Shown in pieces: positions 26,634 to 36,356 of a DNA stretch of 64,000 nucleotides (its first letter is position 1; each line of letters starts with the position of its first letter). The translations under genes and the position numbers were made by a program. Source of the stretch: Deltaproteobacteria bacterium. GTDB taxonomy: Bacteria; Myxococcota_A; UBA9160; UBA4427. The stretch covers positions 1 through 64,000 of the forward strand of contig PBFW01000062.1 of assembly GCA_002719955.1 (NCBI GenBank), in the 5' to 3' direction. The notes under the pieces were generated by a model. That model ran no database searches and was not told the DNA's origin. It was given only the letters and a program-made list of their open reading frames with translations.

Positions 26634-28608
26634 GTCGCAGCCCCGCGGCGGGATCGATCCGCGCGCCCTGACGACTGGGCAGGAGCGTCGCTCCGAGAGA
26701 CAGGATCATGGCGATGGCGGCGACCCCAGCCACTTGAACGGGGTCGACCTGAGATGGCAGATCGCTGAACTGGTACACGCTGGCGGGCAGCGTGTCGATC
26801 CCGGTGACCTTTTCGATCATGTCCTGGATCCAGGCGAGTTGCCCGGTCACGGCAACCCCCGCTACGACGCCGAGCGCCGTACCCACCAGACCGATCAGGG
26901 TTCCCTCGAGTGCAAAGATCCGCTCGATCAGCGCGTCCTCCGCACCCATCGCCTTCAGGATCGCAATATCGCTCGATTTCTCCATGATCATCATCACGAG
27001 CGTCGCCACGATCACGAAGGCAGCGACCACCATGATCATCGTCAACAGCAGGAACATCATCACGCGTTCGGTCTTGAGTGCCTGAAAAAAAGCTGGGAAG
27101 ACCTCCTTCCAATCGCGGCTGTAATAGGGAAATTTGAGGGTGGCCTGAACCTCGGCCCCGACCACCTGGGACCGATAATGATCCGTCGTGCGCACCTCGA
27201 TCCCGTCGACGACATCACTGGTCTTTCGGAAATCCCGTGCGGCCGGGAGCGTCGTATAGGTGAACGCCTCGTCGTATTGGTAGAAACTCGACTCGAAAAT
27301 CCCGACCACGGTGAAGCGTTTGAGACGCGGACCCGGACCGAGCGGAGTCGGCGGTCCGCCGAAGGGCGAGATCAGCAGCATCCGATCGCCTTCCAGGAGC
27401 CCCATCGACATCGAGAGATGCCCCCCGATGATGATCCCGGGCGCCTGGGGATCCTCCCCGAGCGACGCGAAACGGGCGACCAGATCAGGCTCGCTCTCCT
27501 CGTCGAGCACGCGCAGATCGTTTTCGAGATCGGTCACATTTCCGACGGTCGTCGGATCGATTCCTCGCAGCCGAACCGTCGCGATCTGCCCCCCACTCCC
27601 GCGGACCATCCCCTCGGCATCGATGTAGGGGCTCGCCGCCTCGACACCGGGCGTAGCCAGGACAGCCGCCAGCACCTGCTCGTGATCGGCGAAGGGACCG
27701 AAACTGCTGTGGACCGTGAAATGTGCGCGATTTCCAAGGATTTCGTCTCGCCAGGTCTGCTCGAAACCGTTCATGACCGAGAGAACGACAATGATCAACC
27801 AGACGCCCGCGGCGATTCCGCCGACACAGATGGCGGTGATCGCGGAGATGAAGACCTGGCGCCGTTTCGCAACCAGATAACGGATCGCAATGAACCACTC
27901 GACCGAACGGCGCATCGAGACGAAGCCCGCGATCGCGAGCGGAATCAACCCGAGGACGACCGTGCCGGTCAGAAGACTCAAAATCAGGGCCGAAGCATCC
28001 ACGGACATTTCGACCGCCGACTCCGGCAGGGAGCGCACCAGCGCACCCGGCAGGAGCCCCGCCGCCGCGATCCAAAGCAGACGCTCGAGCGCCGAAACGC
28101 CCTTCCGATTTCGCGATCGCCGCCCCCCCCAGCTGATGGCGGCGGCGATCGCAGCGGCGGCCAAGGCGGCGGGAGCGAGCGACGCGGGGCCGGTTCCAGC
28201 GAGCGCGAGCCCCACCCCGAGTGCGGCCGAGCCGGTCGCGATCCGGCTGACCGTGGCCTGCGAGAGGAAATGAATCAGGGTTCGTGCGAGCAACAGGAAA
28301 AAGACCGTCGAGACCGACGCCACGGACATGTGTCGCACAAAAGCGGCTCGCCATTCATCCCACGTGTAGACCGAATCCGCCGGAAAATTCTCCACCGTCG
28401 CCATCAGCACCAGCGCCAAGACAACGAGCACCGCCGCCGCCAGCGGACCGAGCCATCCCTTCGCCACCCGCGCGAAACGGTCCAACACGAGCAGCGCCGA
28501 ACCCAGATACACCAGGGTCATCGCCACGATGCCGGCGGCCAACGAGATGATGAAGGCGACCGCGAGGCTCCCGCCGGCGGCGTCCAGGCTGGTCCAGAGA
28601 CCTTCCAT
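26626..28608 (-). CDS. lolC: LolC/LolE family lipoprotein-releasing permease with a membrane N-terminal extension
   Basis: A 660-residue protein, against about 400-415 for LolC or LolE. Residues from 232 match the family: MRRSVEWFIAIRYLVAKRR, IAAGVWLIIVVLSVMNGFEQ, a periplasmic MacB-like domain, then helices at MMFLLLTMIMVVAAFVIVA and the closing LLPSRQGARIDPAAGLRHE. The first 231 residues hold five or six extra hydrophobic helices with no match I recognise. The start at 28608 lies five bases after prfB with GGGAAGGGC upstream, so the extension looks genuine. A single LolC/E gene suggests a homodimeric complex with LolD, unless a second copy lies elsewhere. Confidence 0.87.
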   Translation of the reverse strand: MEGLWTSLDAAGGSLAVAFIISLAAGIVAMTLVYLGSALLVLDRFARVAKGWLGPLAAAVLVVLALVLMATVENFPADSVYTWDEWRAAFVRHMSVASVSTVFFLLLARTLIHFLSQATVSRIATGSAALGVGLALAGTGPASLAPAALAAAAIAAAISWGGRRSRNRKGVSALERLLWIAAAGLLPGALVRSLPESAVEMSVDASALILSLLTGTVVLGLIPLAIAGFVSMRRSVEWFIAIRYLVAKRRQVFISAITAICVGGIAAGVWLIIVVLSVMNGFEQTWRDEILGNRAHFTVHSSFGPFADHEQVLAAVLATPGVEAASPYIDAEGMVRGSGGQIATVRLRGIDPTTVGNVTDLENDLRVLDEESEPDLVARFASLGEDPQAPGIIIGGHLSMSMGLLEGDRMLLISPFGGPPTPLGPGPRLKRFTVVGIFESSFYQYDEAFTYTTLPAARDFRKTSDVVDGIEVRTTDHYRSQVVGAEVQATLKFPYYSRDWKEVFPAFFQALKTERVMMFLLLTMIMVVAAFVIVATLVMMIMEKSSDIAILKAMGAEDALIERIFALEGTLIGLVGTALGVVAGVAVTGQLAWIQDMIEKVTGIDTLPASVYQFSDLPSQVDPVQVAGVAAIAMILSLGATLLPSRQGARIDPAAGLRHE

Positions 28609-28613
28609 TCGCT

Positions 28614-29784
28614 CTAGCCCTTCCCGTCATTTCGCTGGCTCGCGTCATGAGATCTGAGCGATCCGCCCTGGGCCAGGAGCGTCGCGCGAATGAATGCGTC
28701 GAGGTCGCCGTCAAGGACACCCTCGACGTTGCCGATCTCGGTATCCGTGCGATGGTCCTTCGCGCGCTGTTGCGGATGCAATGTGTACGAGCGGATCTGG
28801 CTACCGAACCCGATCTCGCGTTTCTCGCCCGTCAGCTCCTCGAGCCGCTCCTGCTGGGCACGCCGTTCGAGTTCGAAGAGCTTCGCGCGCATGATCTTCA
28901 TCGCCGTCGCCCTGTTCTTGTGCTGGGAACGTTCGTTCTGACACTGGGCGACGATTCCCGTCGGCAGATGCGTGAGACGAACCGCCGAATCGGTCTTGTT
29001 CACGTGCTGCCCCCCCGCCCCGCTCGATCGATACGTATCGACACGAAGGTCATCCTCGTCGATTTCCACGTCGATCGTGTCATCGATTTCGGGAACCGCC
29101 GTCACGCTCGCGAAGGCCGTGTGGCGCCGCGCGTTCGAATCGAAGGGCGAAATCCGTACTAGGCGGTGGACGCCCTGTTCGGTATTCAAGTATCCGTAGG
29201 CGTACTCGCCCTCGATCCGAAGGGTCACACCCCGTATCCCCGCCTCCTCCGCGGGTTGGAGATCCAGGATCTCCGTCTTGAAATCGCGCCGCTCGGCCCA
29301 ACGCAGATACATCCGAAGCAACATCTCCGCCCAATCGCAGGCATCCGTCCCACCGGCCCCCGAATTGATCGAGAGCAGCGCATTCGATGCGTCGTGCTCG
29401 CCGCCTAGCAGCTGCTGGATTTCGGCGTCGGCGAGCAGCCCGGCGACTTCATCACATTTCTCGAGACCCTCGCGGAGGGTTTCGGCGTCCTCGGCCTCGA
29501 CCGAGAGTTCCCACAGGACCTCGGCGTCCTCCAGCCCGCGCTCGACACGATCGTGCAAGCCGAGCTCGGACTCGACGGCGTTCTTCTTGCGACCCACGGC
29601 CTGGGCTGCCTCTGGGGCGTCCCACAGGTCGGGCCGAGCCATCTCGATTTCCAGTTCCTCGAGCTGGGCACGAAGACCGGCTACGTCAAAGACGCCCCCG
29701 GAACCCGTCGAAGCGCCTTCGCAAATCCTGGACTCGCTCACCGAGTTCACTGACGTCGAAACGTGCGTCTTTCTCCCCACTCAT
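28614..29784 (-). CDS. prfB: Peptide chain release factor 2, with programmed +1 frameshift
   Basis: RF2 recognises UGA and UAA stop codons. The long frame carries the RF2 tripeptide SPF (RISPFDSNARRHTAF) and the catalytic GGQ loop (SSGAGGQHVNKTDSAVR). That frame has no good start. The real N-terminus is in another frame, from ATG 29784 (MSGEKDARFDVSELGERV), and runs 32 codons to CTT followed by an in-frame TGA at 29686-29688. A +1 slip to GAC continues as DVAGLRAQLEEL. The preceding CGG GGG mimics the Shine-Dalgarno-like stimulator. The full protein is about 389 residues, with a C-terminal tail longer than usual. It sits between lnt and lolC/E. Confidence 0.93.
29685..29700 (-). promoter_or_regulatory. 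prfB programmed +1 frameshift site (CTT TGA C)
   Basis: On the coding strand the sequence reads CGG GGG CGT CTT TGA C. The CTT TGA C heptamer is the classic RF2 autoregulatory slip site: when RF2 is scarce the ribosome pauses at TGA and shifts +1. The purine-rich CGGGGG three bases before CTT takes the role of the internal Shine-Dalgarno stimulator (AGGGGG in E. coli). Both the upstream and downstream frames encode conserved RF2 residues, so the shift is needed for the full product. Confidence 0.92.
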
Positions 29785-29815
29785 CACTCTCGTTCCTCTC
29801 ACCCGGCTGCACGCT

Positions 29816-31531
29816 TCAACGCGCCCGCCGGCCCTTCTCATGCGATTGCGAAAACGTATTCGCGTGTGAGTTCCTCGGCCCGCAACGACGCTCCTCGATC
29901 CACGAACGAAGAAGCATTCCGATCGCGACCACCATGCAGCTCCAAGCGAAGACATCCCCATATCGGGCATAGAATGTGGCCCCGGAATTCTCCGCCGGCA
30001 TCGCGACGTCCCCGAGCACGATGGCCTCTTCGAACAGGGAGCTCGCAGAAACGACCCGCCCCCGTCCATCGATGAGGGCAGAAATCCCCGTATTCGCGGC
30101 GCGAAGGGTCGGCAAACCGTTTTCCGCCGCGCGTATCGCCGTCATCGCCAGGAACTGGTGGGGGGCTCCGGTGCGACCGTACCAGGCATCGTTGGTGATC
30201 GCGAGCAGTATCCGGGCACCCTGCCCCGCGAATTGCCGGACCAGATGCGGAAAGAGGAGCTCGTAACAGATCGGAACGCCGACCGAGATTCGGCCGAGGC
30301 CCGCACCCGGCGCAACCAGCTCCAGATTCCTCACGGCAGATCCCGCCGTCACGTCGGTCGAGGAGAGCCCTCGGGCGAGCGACTGGAAGAAATGACCGAG
30401 CAGTCCGCGAAGCGGGACGAACTCTCCGAAGGGCACCAGGTGGGTCTTGTCGTATCGATCCCGCACCTCACCGTCGGGATCGAATTGGAAGGCGCTGTCG
30501 AAGAAGGCCGAAAAACGGCGCCCCTCCTCATCGATCGAGACCCCCATCCCGCCCACGACGAGGGAAACGTCGTAGCGCCTGGCGAGCAGGGCGAGTCGCG
30601 AACGCAGCCCGGGATCGTTCTCGATCAATCCCGGCACGGCTGTCTCGGGCCAGACGATCCACTCGAGCGCTTCGTCCCCCCCCGCCGCCTCCTCGCTGAG
30701 CCGGAGATAGGTCCCGAGAATTCGCGCCCTTCGATCGGCCTCCCATTTCTCCCCTTGGTCGATATTGCCCTGAATCGCCGCCACCCGAACCCGCCGACGC
30801 TCCGGATCCGACGCGTCCTCCGCCATCACCCCGAGGCCGATCGCGTGCAAAGCGAAGACAAACCCAAGCACGAGAGCCAGCCGACGATAGGCGAGCGCCC
30901 CTCTCTCCAGCCAGGCATGCGCGATCGCCAAGCCCACCGCAGCGGCCACAAATGAGAGCCCATAAACCCCCGCCCACCGCGTCCAGACCATTAGCGGGAG
31001 ATCGAGATGAAGCGCATAGCCGAGCGTCGCCCAGGGAAAGCCACCGAGGAAATGGCCCCTCGTCCAATCGACCGCCACCCAGAGCGCCGCACCGACGGCA
31101 ATCGCGACCACGGATCGCGAAGAGATCCGCACCCACGCCCAGGCGAAGAGCGCCATGAAGACCGAAACGAAGAGTGCCGGCACGATCGGTGAGAGCACCC
31201 CCAAGATCAAGGGCATGCCGCCGTATTGCACGGTCACGACCGTGAACCAGTAGAAGAAGACCGTGTACCCGAAGAGGCTCGCCCAGAACGCGGCGCGGGC
31301 CGCGCGACGCGGCGCGAGTCCATCGATCCCGATCACGAGAGCGGCGGGCGCGAGCCAGACGAAGAAGAACCCGAGATCGACCGACTCGACTCCACCTAGT
31401 CCACCCGCAAAGGGAAGTTCATGCGGGAAGGCGAGGAAGGTGAAAACAGCGTAGAGCACGAGTGCTCCGCGACGTCCCGAAGGCGGTCTCGTCTCGGCCT
31501 CGACCGGTGAGCGGATCTCGGAGACGCTCAC
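29816..31531 (-). CDS. lnt: Apolipoprotein N-acyltransferase
   Basis: A 571-residue inner-membrane enzyme that adds the third acyl chain to lipoproteins. Six to seven N-terminal helices (residues 20-240) precede a nitrilase-fold domain. The catalytic triad is visible: Glu in IVWPETAVP, Lys in YDKTHLVPFGEFVP and Cys in VGVPICYELLFP. A final helix and a basic tail follow. With lolC/E and lolD close by, this forms a lipoprotein maturation and sorting group. The ATG overlaps the ybeY stop by four bases. Confidence 0.93.
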   Translation of the reverse strand: MSVSEIRSPVEAETRPPSGRRGALVLYAVFTFLAFPHELPFAGGLGGVESVDLGFFFVWLAPAALVIGIDGLAPRRAARAAFWASLFGYTVFFYWFTVVTVQYGGMPLILGVLSPIVPALFVSVFMALFAWAWVRISSRSVVAIAVGAALWVAVDWTRGHFLGGFPWATLGYALHLDLPLMVWTRWAGVYGLSFVAAAVGLAIAHAWLERGALAYRRLALVLGFVFALHAIGLGVMAEDASDPERRRVRVAAIQGNIDQGEKWEADRRARILGTYLRLSEEAAGGDEALEWIVWPETAVPGLIENDPGLRSRLALLARRYDVSLVVGGMGVSIDEEGRRFSAFFDSAFQFDPDGEVRDRYDKTHLVPFGEFVPLRGLLGHFFQSLARGLSSTDVTAGSAVRNLELVAPGAGLGRISVGVPICYELLFPHLVRQFAGQGARILLAITNDAWYGRTGAPHQFLAMTAIRAAENGLPTLRAANTGISALIDGRGRVVSASSLFEEAIVLGDVAMPAENSGATFYARYGDVFAWSCMVVAIGMLLRSWIEERRCGPRNSHANTFSQSHEKGRRAR

Positions 31532-31971
31532 GAATCCAGCGCCCGATAGAGACGTCTTTCTTCCGCAGCCATCGCATTTGCCTCCTCGTCATCGACGTGA
31601 TCGTGGCCGATCAGATGGAGCACGCCATGAATCAGGAGCTTCGCCACGCGATCATCGAGTCCGCGGTGGAGTTCGGTCGCCTGGCGCGCAGCGGTCTCCA
31701 CGCTGATGACGACATCGCCTAGCATCCCGGAACGATGATCGGAAAATTCCCCTTCCATGAGCGAGAACGAGAGCACGTCCGTCGAGCGCGGCTGGGCACG
31801 CCACTGACCATTCAGTTCCGCAATCCCACGATCATCCACGAGCGCGATGGAGAGTTCCGACCGACCCTGGCCGATCGCACAAAGCACTGCCTTTGCGCGC
31901 CGGTGCAGCCGATCTACGTCGACCTTGGATCCCCGGATCGCTTCGGGCGGCCCGGAAATCATCACGCTCAT
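31528..31971 (-). CDS. ybeY: Endoribonuclease YbeY (16S rRNA 3' maturation)
   Basis: A 147-residue UPF0054 metalloprotein. The zinc motif is HGVLHLIGHDH, with three histidines in the family spacing, preceded by STDVLSFSL. It takes part in 16S rRNA 3'-end processing and ribosome quality control. The order phoH-ybeY-lnt is conserved, although the corC gene often found between ybeY and lnt is absent. ATGA overlaps at both ends couple it to phoH and lnt. Confidence 0.93.
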   Translation of the reverse strand: MSVMISGPPEAIRGSKVDVDRLHRRAKAVLCAIGQGRSELSIALVDDRGIAELNGQWRAQPRSTDVLSFSLMEGEFSDHRSGMLGDVVISVETAARQATELHRGLDDRVAKLLIHGVLHLIGHDHVDDEEANAMAAEERRLYRALDS

Positions 31972-33092
31972 TCGTCGCCCTCGGACGCTCCGCCCGGCTT
32001 CGTCGGCCGTGTCGGGGAGGTATCGGATCTGGGATCAGCGGCCTGCTTCTCGTTCGCTTCTCCCCTCCCCGCTCGATCGTATGCTTCGATGATCGACTGG
32101 ACGAGCGGGTGACGCACGACGTCCCGTGGCTCAAATCGCATGAACCCGATTCCGCGCACTCCCCCGAGAATCCGCGTCGTCTCGACAAGACCACTCCGGG
32201 TTCCAGGAGGCAAGTCGACCTGGGTCACGTCGCCCGTGATCACGGCCTTCGAGTTTTCCCCGAGACGCGTCAGAAACATCTTCATCTGCTCGTCGGTCGT
32301 GTTCTGGGCTTCGTCAAGGATCACGAATGAATCGTTCAAGGTCCGCCCGCGCATGAATGCGAGCGGTGCGACCTCGATCGTCCCCCGCTCGATCAGCCGC
32401 TCTGCCTTTTCCATATCCATCATGTCGCGGAGCGCGTCGTAAAGCGGCCGCATATAGGGATCGACCTTCTCCGCGAGGTCCCCCGGCAGGAAGCCGAGTC
32501 GTTCCCCCGCCTCGACCGCTGGGCGGGTCAGAATGATGCGTGAAACCTCTTTTCGGTGCAGCGAAGCAACGGCCATGGCCATCGCGAGATAGGTCTTGCC
32601 CGTCCCCGCCGGCCCGATCGCGATCGCTACGTCGTGTTTCCGGATCACATCGACATAACGTCGCTGTGCCAGGTTCTTCGCTCGGATGACGCGGCGCGAA
32701 CCGCGACTGAGAATATTCTCATAAACGTCGCTCAGCTGAACGTCGGGTTCACTGCTCAACATCCGAATCGCGTGACGGATATCGGCATTCCGCACCGACT
32801 GACCGCGCTGGAGGAGTGCGTAGAGCTCCTCGAGAACGCGACGGGTCAGCGCCACCCTCTTCGACTCACCCTCGAAACGAAGCGCGTTGCCACGCGCATG
32901 GATCCGCACTCCAATCGAACGCTCAAGCAGGCGGAGCGTCTGCTCGGCCTCTCCATAGAGCGCCACGGCCAGCGCATTGTCGTCGAATATCAGGTCATCC
33001 CCGATCTCTTCGCCACCAACCTCAGCGTCGATCTCATCTTCGTGGTCATCTCGTTCGCGGGTCAGAGCGGGCTCCTTGCGCAGAATGCTCAA
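31968..33092 (-). CDS. ybeZ: PhoH-like ATPase (YbeZ)
   Basis: A 374-residue PhoH family protein. Walker A is AIGPAGTGKTYLAMAMAV, Walker B is SFVILDEAQNTT, and TGDVTQVDLPPGTRSGL is the family C-terminal motif. An acidic N-terminus (residues 10-40) is followed by a KH-like segment, then the ATPase. Members act with YbeY in RNA metabolism. The last 40 residues are low-complexity (Thr, Pro, Lys). It is the first gene of the phoH-ybeY-lnt-prfB-lolC/E-lolD group. Confidence 0.92.
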   Translation of the reverse strand: MSILRKEPALTRERDDHEDEIDAEVGGEEIGDDLIFDDNALAVALYGEAEQTLRLLERSIGVRIHARGNALRFEGESKRVALTRRVLEELYALLQRGQSVRNADIRHAIRMLSSEPDVQLSDVYENILSRGSRRVIRAKNLAQRRYVDVIRKHDVAIAIGPAGTGKTYLAMAMAVASLHRKEVSRIILTRPAVEAGERLGFLPGDLAEKVDPYMRPLYDALRDMMDMEKAERLIERGTIEVAPLAFMRGRTLNDSFVILDEAQNTTDEQMKMFLTRLGENSKAVITGDVTQVDLPPGTRSGLVETTRILGGVRGIGFMRFEPRDVVRHPLVQSIIEAYDRAGRGEANEKQAADPRSDTSPTRPTKPGGASEGDE

Positions 33093-33187
33093 CCATCCGG
33101 AGCGGTTCCCTTCAAGGGATCCAGCCCCCCCGCGACCGGGGAACGACCTTCATCTCCATCGGAAAAGCACTCCGGGATTGCGCTGCG

Positions 33188-34318
33188 TCAGTCGATGGGC
33201 GCGAGCAGAACGACTTCGTCGTCCCGGACGACGTAATAATAGTCAGCGAGTCGCGATGGCGTCAACGAATCGAGCCAACCGGCCTCCTCGCCCAGAAGAT
33301 CCTGGAGCTGCTCCGGGTAGCGACCCGTCTGGAAGAAATGCACCTCGAGTTGCTTCCGGACCAGCTCGGCCTCGTAGCGGCTCCCAAAGTGATCGATCGA
33401 ACGAACCGGGATCGCCGAACCCGTCAATCCACCCGTGCCATCGGCCCTTTCGAGAGCCGTGTGTCCGAAGAAACCGAGGACCAAGATCGGCAGCCCGGTC
33501 ACCAACGCGGCCCGAATCATCGGAAAGATCGGCGCTCGGGCCGTCCTGGGCCTTCCCCGCTTCAAACGCAGCCTGGACGGAGCCGCTGCCACATCGATCA
33601 CTCCAGCCTGGCGGAGCTCGGCCAGGGCGCGCGTCGCCTCGAAGGTCCCGATGCGAGAGAGACCGATGATCCGCCGAACGTTCATTCGTCCGTCGACCAG
33701 CTGCAACACCCGATCCGCGTGGGCCAGACGGCGCTCGGCGCCAGTCTTGGTCACCGCACGGACGACCGCGAGATGGCCGACACGCCGAAAGATCGTCTCC
33801 TCGGAGGGAACGATGCCGGCGAAGGTCTGCCACTCGTCGAGCATCCGCAGGCCATCCATCAGGATCTGTTCGGCACCGAGCAGGTTCTCGGGCTTCGTAT
33901 CATGGACCACCTGCTCGGCCGTGAAGTCGAAGTCGCCGTTCTTGCGGCGCATCACGTCGAAAACCGTCTCCCTCGTGAGCAAATGCTGCACCTCAGCCAG
34001 GGTATCGGCTTCGATCAGACCGGCGGCGAAGAGCAGATCCGGCAGCGGTCGCGCGGAGCGTTCGCTCTCGAGCTGGAGGTCATCGAGTTGCTCGCGGGTC
34101 AGATACCCCGCGCGGACGAGTTGGGGTCCAAGCGGTTCGCACTCAGCGTTCGAACCCACCGGCCCACCGCGCACGACACCCCCTTCGTCGAAGCTGAGGA
34201 AAATCGAATCGTCATCGCCAGCGACGATGAGGGTCCCGGTCTTTCTCTGCTGGCCGATCAGCTGGAATATCTCTGCGATTCCGAAATCTCTCAGATTGCC
34301 GTGCAACGCAACGGACAT
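33188..34318 (-). CDS. PATAN (DUF4388) domain protein with a membrane segment
   Basis: A 376-residue protein. The N-terminus MSVALHGNLRDFGIAEIFQL is a DUF4388/PATAN start, followed by a helical region to about residue 150. A winged-helix-like part (VRRIIGLSRIGTFEATRAL) precedes a basic linker and one transmembrane helix (RAALVTGLPILVLGFFGHTAL, about residue 270). The outer C-terminal domain has a pseudopilin-like pattern, FFQTGRYPEQLQDLLG. PATAN proteins are linked to signalling and motility regulation in deltaproteobacteria, but no function is known for this one. It follows the TPR gene by ten bases. Confidence 0.75.
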   Translation of the reverse strand: MSVALHGNLRDFGIAEIFQLIGQQRKTGTLIVAGDDDSIFLSFDEGGVVRGGPVGSNAECEPLGPQLVRAGYLTREQLDDLQLESERSARPLPDLLFAAGLIEADTLAEVQHLLTRETVFDVMRRKNGDFDFTAEQVVHDTKPENLLGAEQILMDGLRMLDEWQTFAGIVPSEETIFRRVGHLAVVRAVTKTGAERRLAHADRVLQLVDGRMNVRRIIGLSRIGTFEATRALAELRQAGVIDVAAAPSRLRLKRGRPRTARAPIFPMIRAALVTGLPILVLGFFGHTALERADGTGGLTGSAIPVRSIDHFGSRYEAELVRKQLEVHFFQTGRYPEQLQDLLGEEAGWLDSLTPSRLADYYYVVRDDEVVLLAPID

Positions 34319-34328
34319 GATCTTCTCC

Positions 34329-36257
34329 CTAACGACTCTTGCGCTCGATGAGGCTGATCACGACCACCCCGACATACGCGAGCGCAGCGAAGACACCGAG
34401 AAACGCGAAGCTCAGGAGCGCGGCATTCCCCATCAACATCGGATCCGCAAACACGCCCGAAGGCCAAACCGCCCAGGCCGCCACCCAACTGAAAAGAAGC
34501 AACCCGAACATCGCCAGATCGGGTCGCCGCGCGGCAAAACCGGCCATCCCGGGAATCAGGAGCGACAGGACGAGCCAGATTCGGTCCAATCGGGTTTCGC
34601 GAACGGAGAGCGCCTGCAGGCGCGCCAGCCGAAGTGAGCGATCCGTCGACTCCGGGTTCTGAAAGAGATGGTGGCAATCCTCACAGATCTCATCGCTCCA
34701 CACCGTCTCTTCGCATCGCGTGCAGATCCGATGACCGCAGCGATCACAGCGACTGGCATGATCCCAACGATCCGCAAAGAGCATCGAGAAGAGGGCGACC
34801 AGCGCAAAGGCACCCGCCGTAATGGACCACGTCTCGCCCAGACGCCCGGGGGCGAGCGCCGCGATCGCGCCCGACGGGGTCTTCTGCGAGAGTGCGAGCG
34901 TGAGCAGGCGACCCCGTAGCAGCGCGATCGGGAAACCGAGGTCGGCGACGAGATCCGGGTCAGCCAGGTTCGAGAGCACGGCCACCTCGCGGCCACCGAA
35001 GCGCTGGGCGCGCACGAGCGTCGTTTCGTATTCATCCATCCGAAATGCACTCGCGTACGCCTGGCTGAGATCGAAGAGCAGGGTCGGTGAACTCACCTCG
35101 GCCGCAGCCCGCTCGTAGAACTCGATGGCGACGTCGGTATTGCCCCGCCGCTTCTCGATATTTCCGAGATTGGTCAGGGCCACCGCATCGTTCGGATAGC
35201 GAGCGATCACGGAGCTCAACCGCTCACGCGAGATTTCGTCGAGACCGTAGCGCCGTGCGTGATAGGCCAGCGCGTGCGCGGCAGCTAGATCATCATCAAA
35301 GGCCGCCTCGAGCCGCTCGACGTCCGCCGCGGTCTCGCTCCCCGCCAGGACCGACATCACGCTGCGCGCGATCGGATCCCGATCGAGAAGATGAGTCGCG
35401 ACCGAGGCGAGCTGTGCGAGGGGATGAAGTCCGATGACCAGCAGGACCGCGGCCATGACCAGGGCGTTGCGCTGCCGGGATTTTCCGTAGATGAAGCCAA
35501 GGGCGAAGAGCGCGAGCACGAGGCCGAGCACACCTTCGCCGAGGAGCAATGGCGAGAGGACGAGGGCCGCAACCGCCGCGAAACGCGCGAACGTGGGCAT
35601 CCTTCCGCTCAGGAGATCGCCCAGATCATGGGCGGCGTGGGAGAAGACCTGGATCGCCGCGAGCAGGACGAAGCCGATCGACGCGGACAGCACCACCACG
35701 AGCAGCAGCAAGGCCAGATTCTCGAGCAGCCAGAGTTGCACGCCCAGGTTGAAGCCCGCCGCCCAGAAAGCGGCTCCGAGGGCCCCGATCGCCGCGCCCG
35801 TATCGCCGCCGCGCAAGAGGGCGAGGGCATGGTCGATCTGATTGCTGGGCAGGCCGGGAGCTAGATCCCGAGCGAGCGCGGTGGCATGGCGCGCGGAATC
35901 CGCTTCGCTCACCTCGGCGGCGATCACGGCCGCGGGCGCCGACAGATTTCCAAGACCGAATTCGAGACGCGCACGCAGAAGGGCAGCGGCGCGTGGGTGG
36001 GCCATCGCCGGCTCGGTCTGCCACGCCTCCGCCACGCGCCCGCGCGCCACCTGGGCGGATTTCGCGACCGCGGGCCCCTCCTCGGTAAGCCACGGATCGT
36101 TGATCGGATCGACGTCGACCGCGACCACGGAAACATCCGCGATGGTTTCCGGCCGAACCACCTCCTGGGACGAAGCCGAAAAGGCCGCGAGAAGGGCGAT
36201 GAGTCGGAAAATCGAATATGCAAACGACCGGCGACAGGCCAACCGAAGCTCCTTCAC
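34329..36257 (-). CDS. Large TPR membrane protein with a double zinc ribbon
   Basis: A protein of about 642 residues with no single name. A hydrophobic N-terminus (FAYSIFRLIALLAAFSASS) looks like a signal. Hydrophobic helices span residues of about 180-310 (LLLLVVVLSASIGFVLLAAI). TPR-like helices include AVALTNLGNIEKRRGNTDVA, continuing IEFYERAA. The zinc ribbon is CDRCGHRICTRCEETVW with CEDC, and four more helices end the protein. I use the GTG at 36257 because it begins the signal; no clear ribosome site is seen there, so the start is uncertain. It pairs with the PATAN gene downstream. A signalling or envelope role is a guess. Confidence 0.68.
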   Translation of the reverse strand: MKELRLACRRSFAYSIFRLIALLAAFSASSQEVVRPETIADVSVVAVDVDPINDPWLTEEGPAVAKSAQVARGRVAEAWQTEPAMAHPRAAALLRARLEFGLGNLSAPAAVIAAEVSEADSARHATALARDLAPGLPSNQIDHALALLRGGDTGAAIGALGAAFWAAGFNLGVQLWLLENLALLLLVVVLSASIGFVLLAAIQVFSHAAHDLGDLLSGRMPTFARFAAVAALVLSPLLLGEGVLGLVLALFALGFIYGKSRQRNALVMAAVLLVIGLHPLAQLASVATHLLDRDPIARSVMSVLAGSETAADVERLEAAFDDDLAAAHALAYHARRYGLDEISRERLSSVIARYPNDAVALTNLGNIEKRRGNTDVAIEFYERAAAEVSSPTLLFDLSQAYASAFRMDEYETTLVRAQRFGGREVAVLSNLADPDLVADLGFPIALLRGRLLTLALSQKTPSGAIAALAPGRLGETWSITAGAFALVALFSMLFADRWDHASRCDRCGHRICTRCEETVWSDEICEDCHHLFQNPESTDRSLRLARLQALSVRETRLDRIWLVLSLLIPGMAGFAARRPDLAMFGLLLFSWVAAWAVWPSGVFADPMLMGNAALLSFAFLGVFAALAYVGVVVISLIERKSR

Positions 36258-36356
36258 AGCAGATGGATTCGGTCTTGAATATCGGCTGATCGGGAGTCGT
36301 CCTGAAGAAATCCCCGTGGGGTAGGCCGATTGGCTGGCCCCTTCCCCATCGCGCTC

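Noticed and set aside
26509..28617. A 2.1-kb open frame on the plus strand opposite lolC/E
   Set aside because: It is antisense to a clear permease, has low-complexity His/Arg/Asp-rich content and no family likeness. High GC lowers stop frequency in opposite frames.
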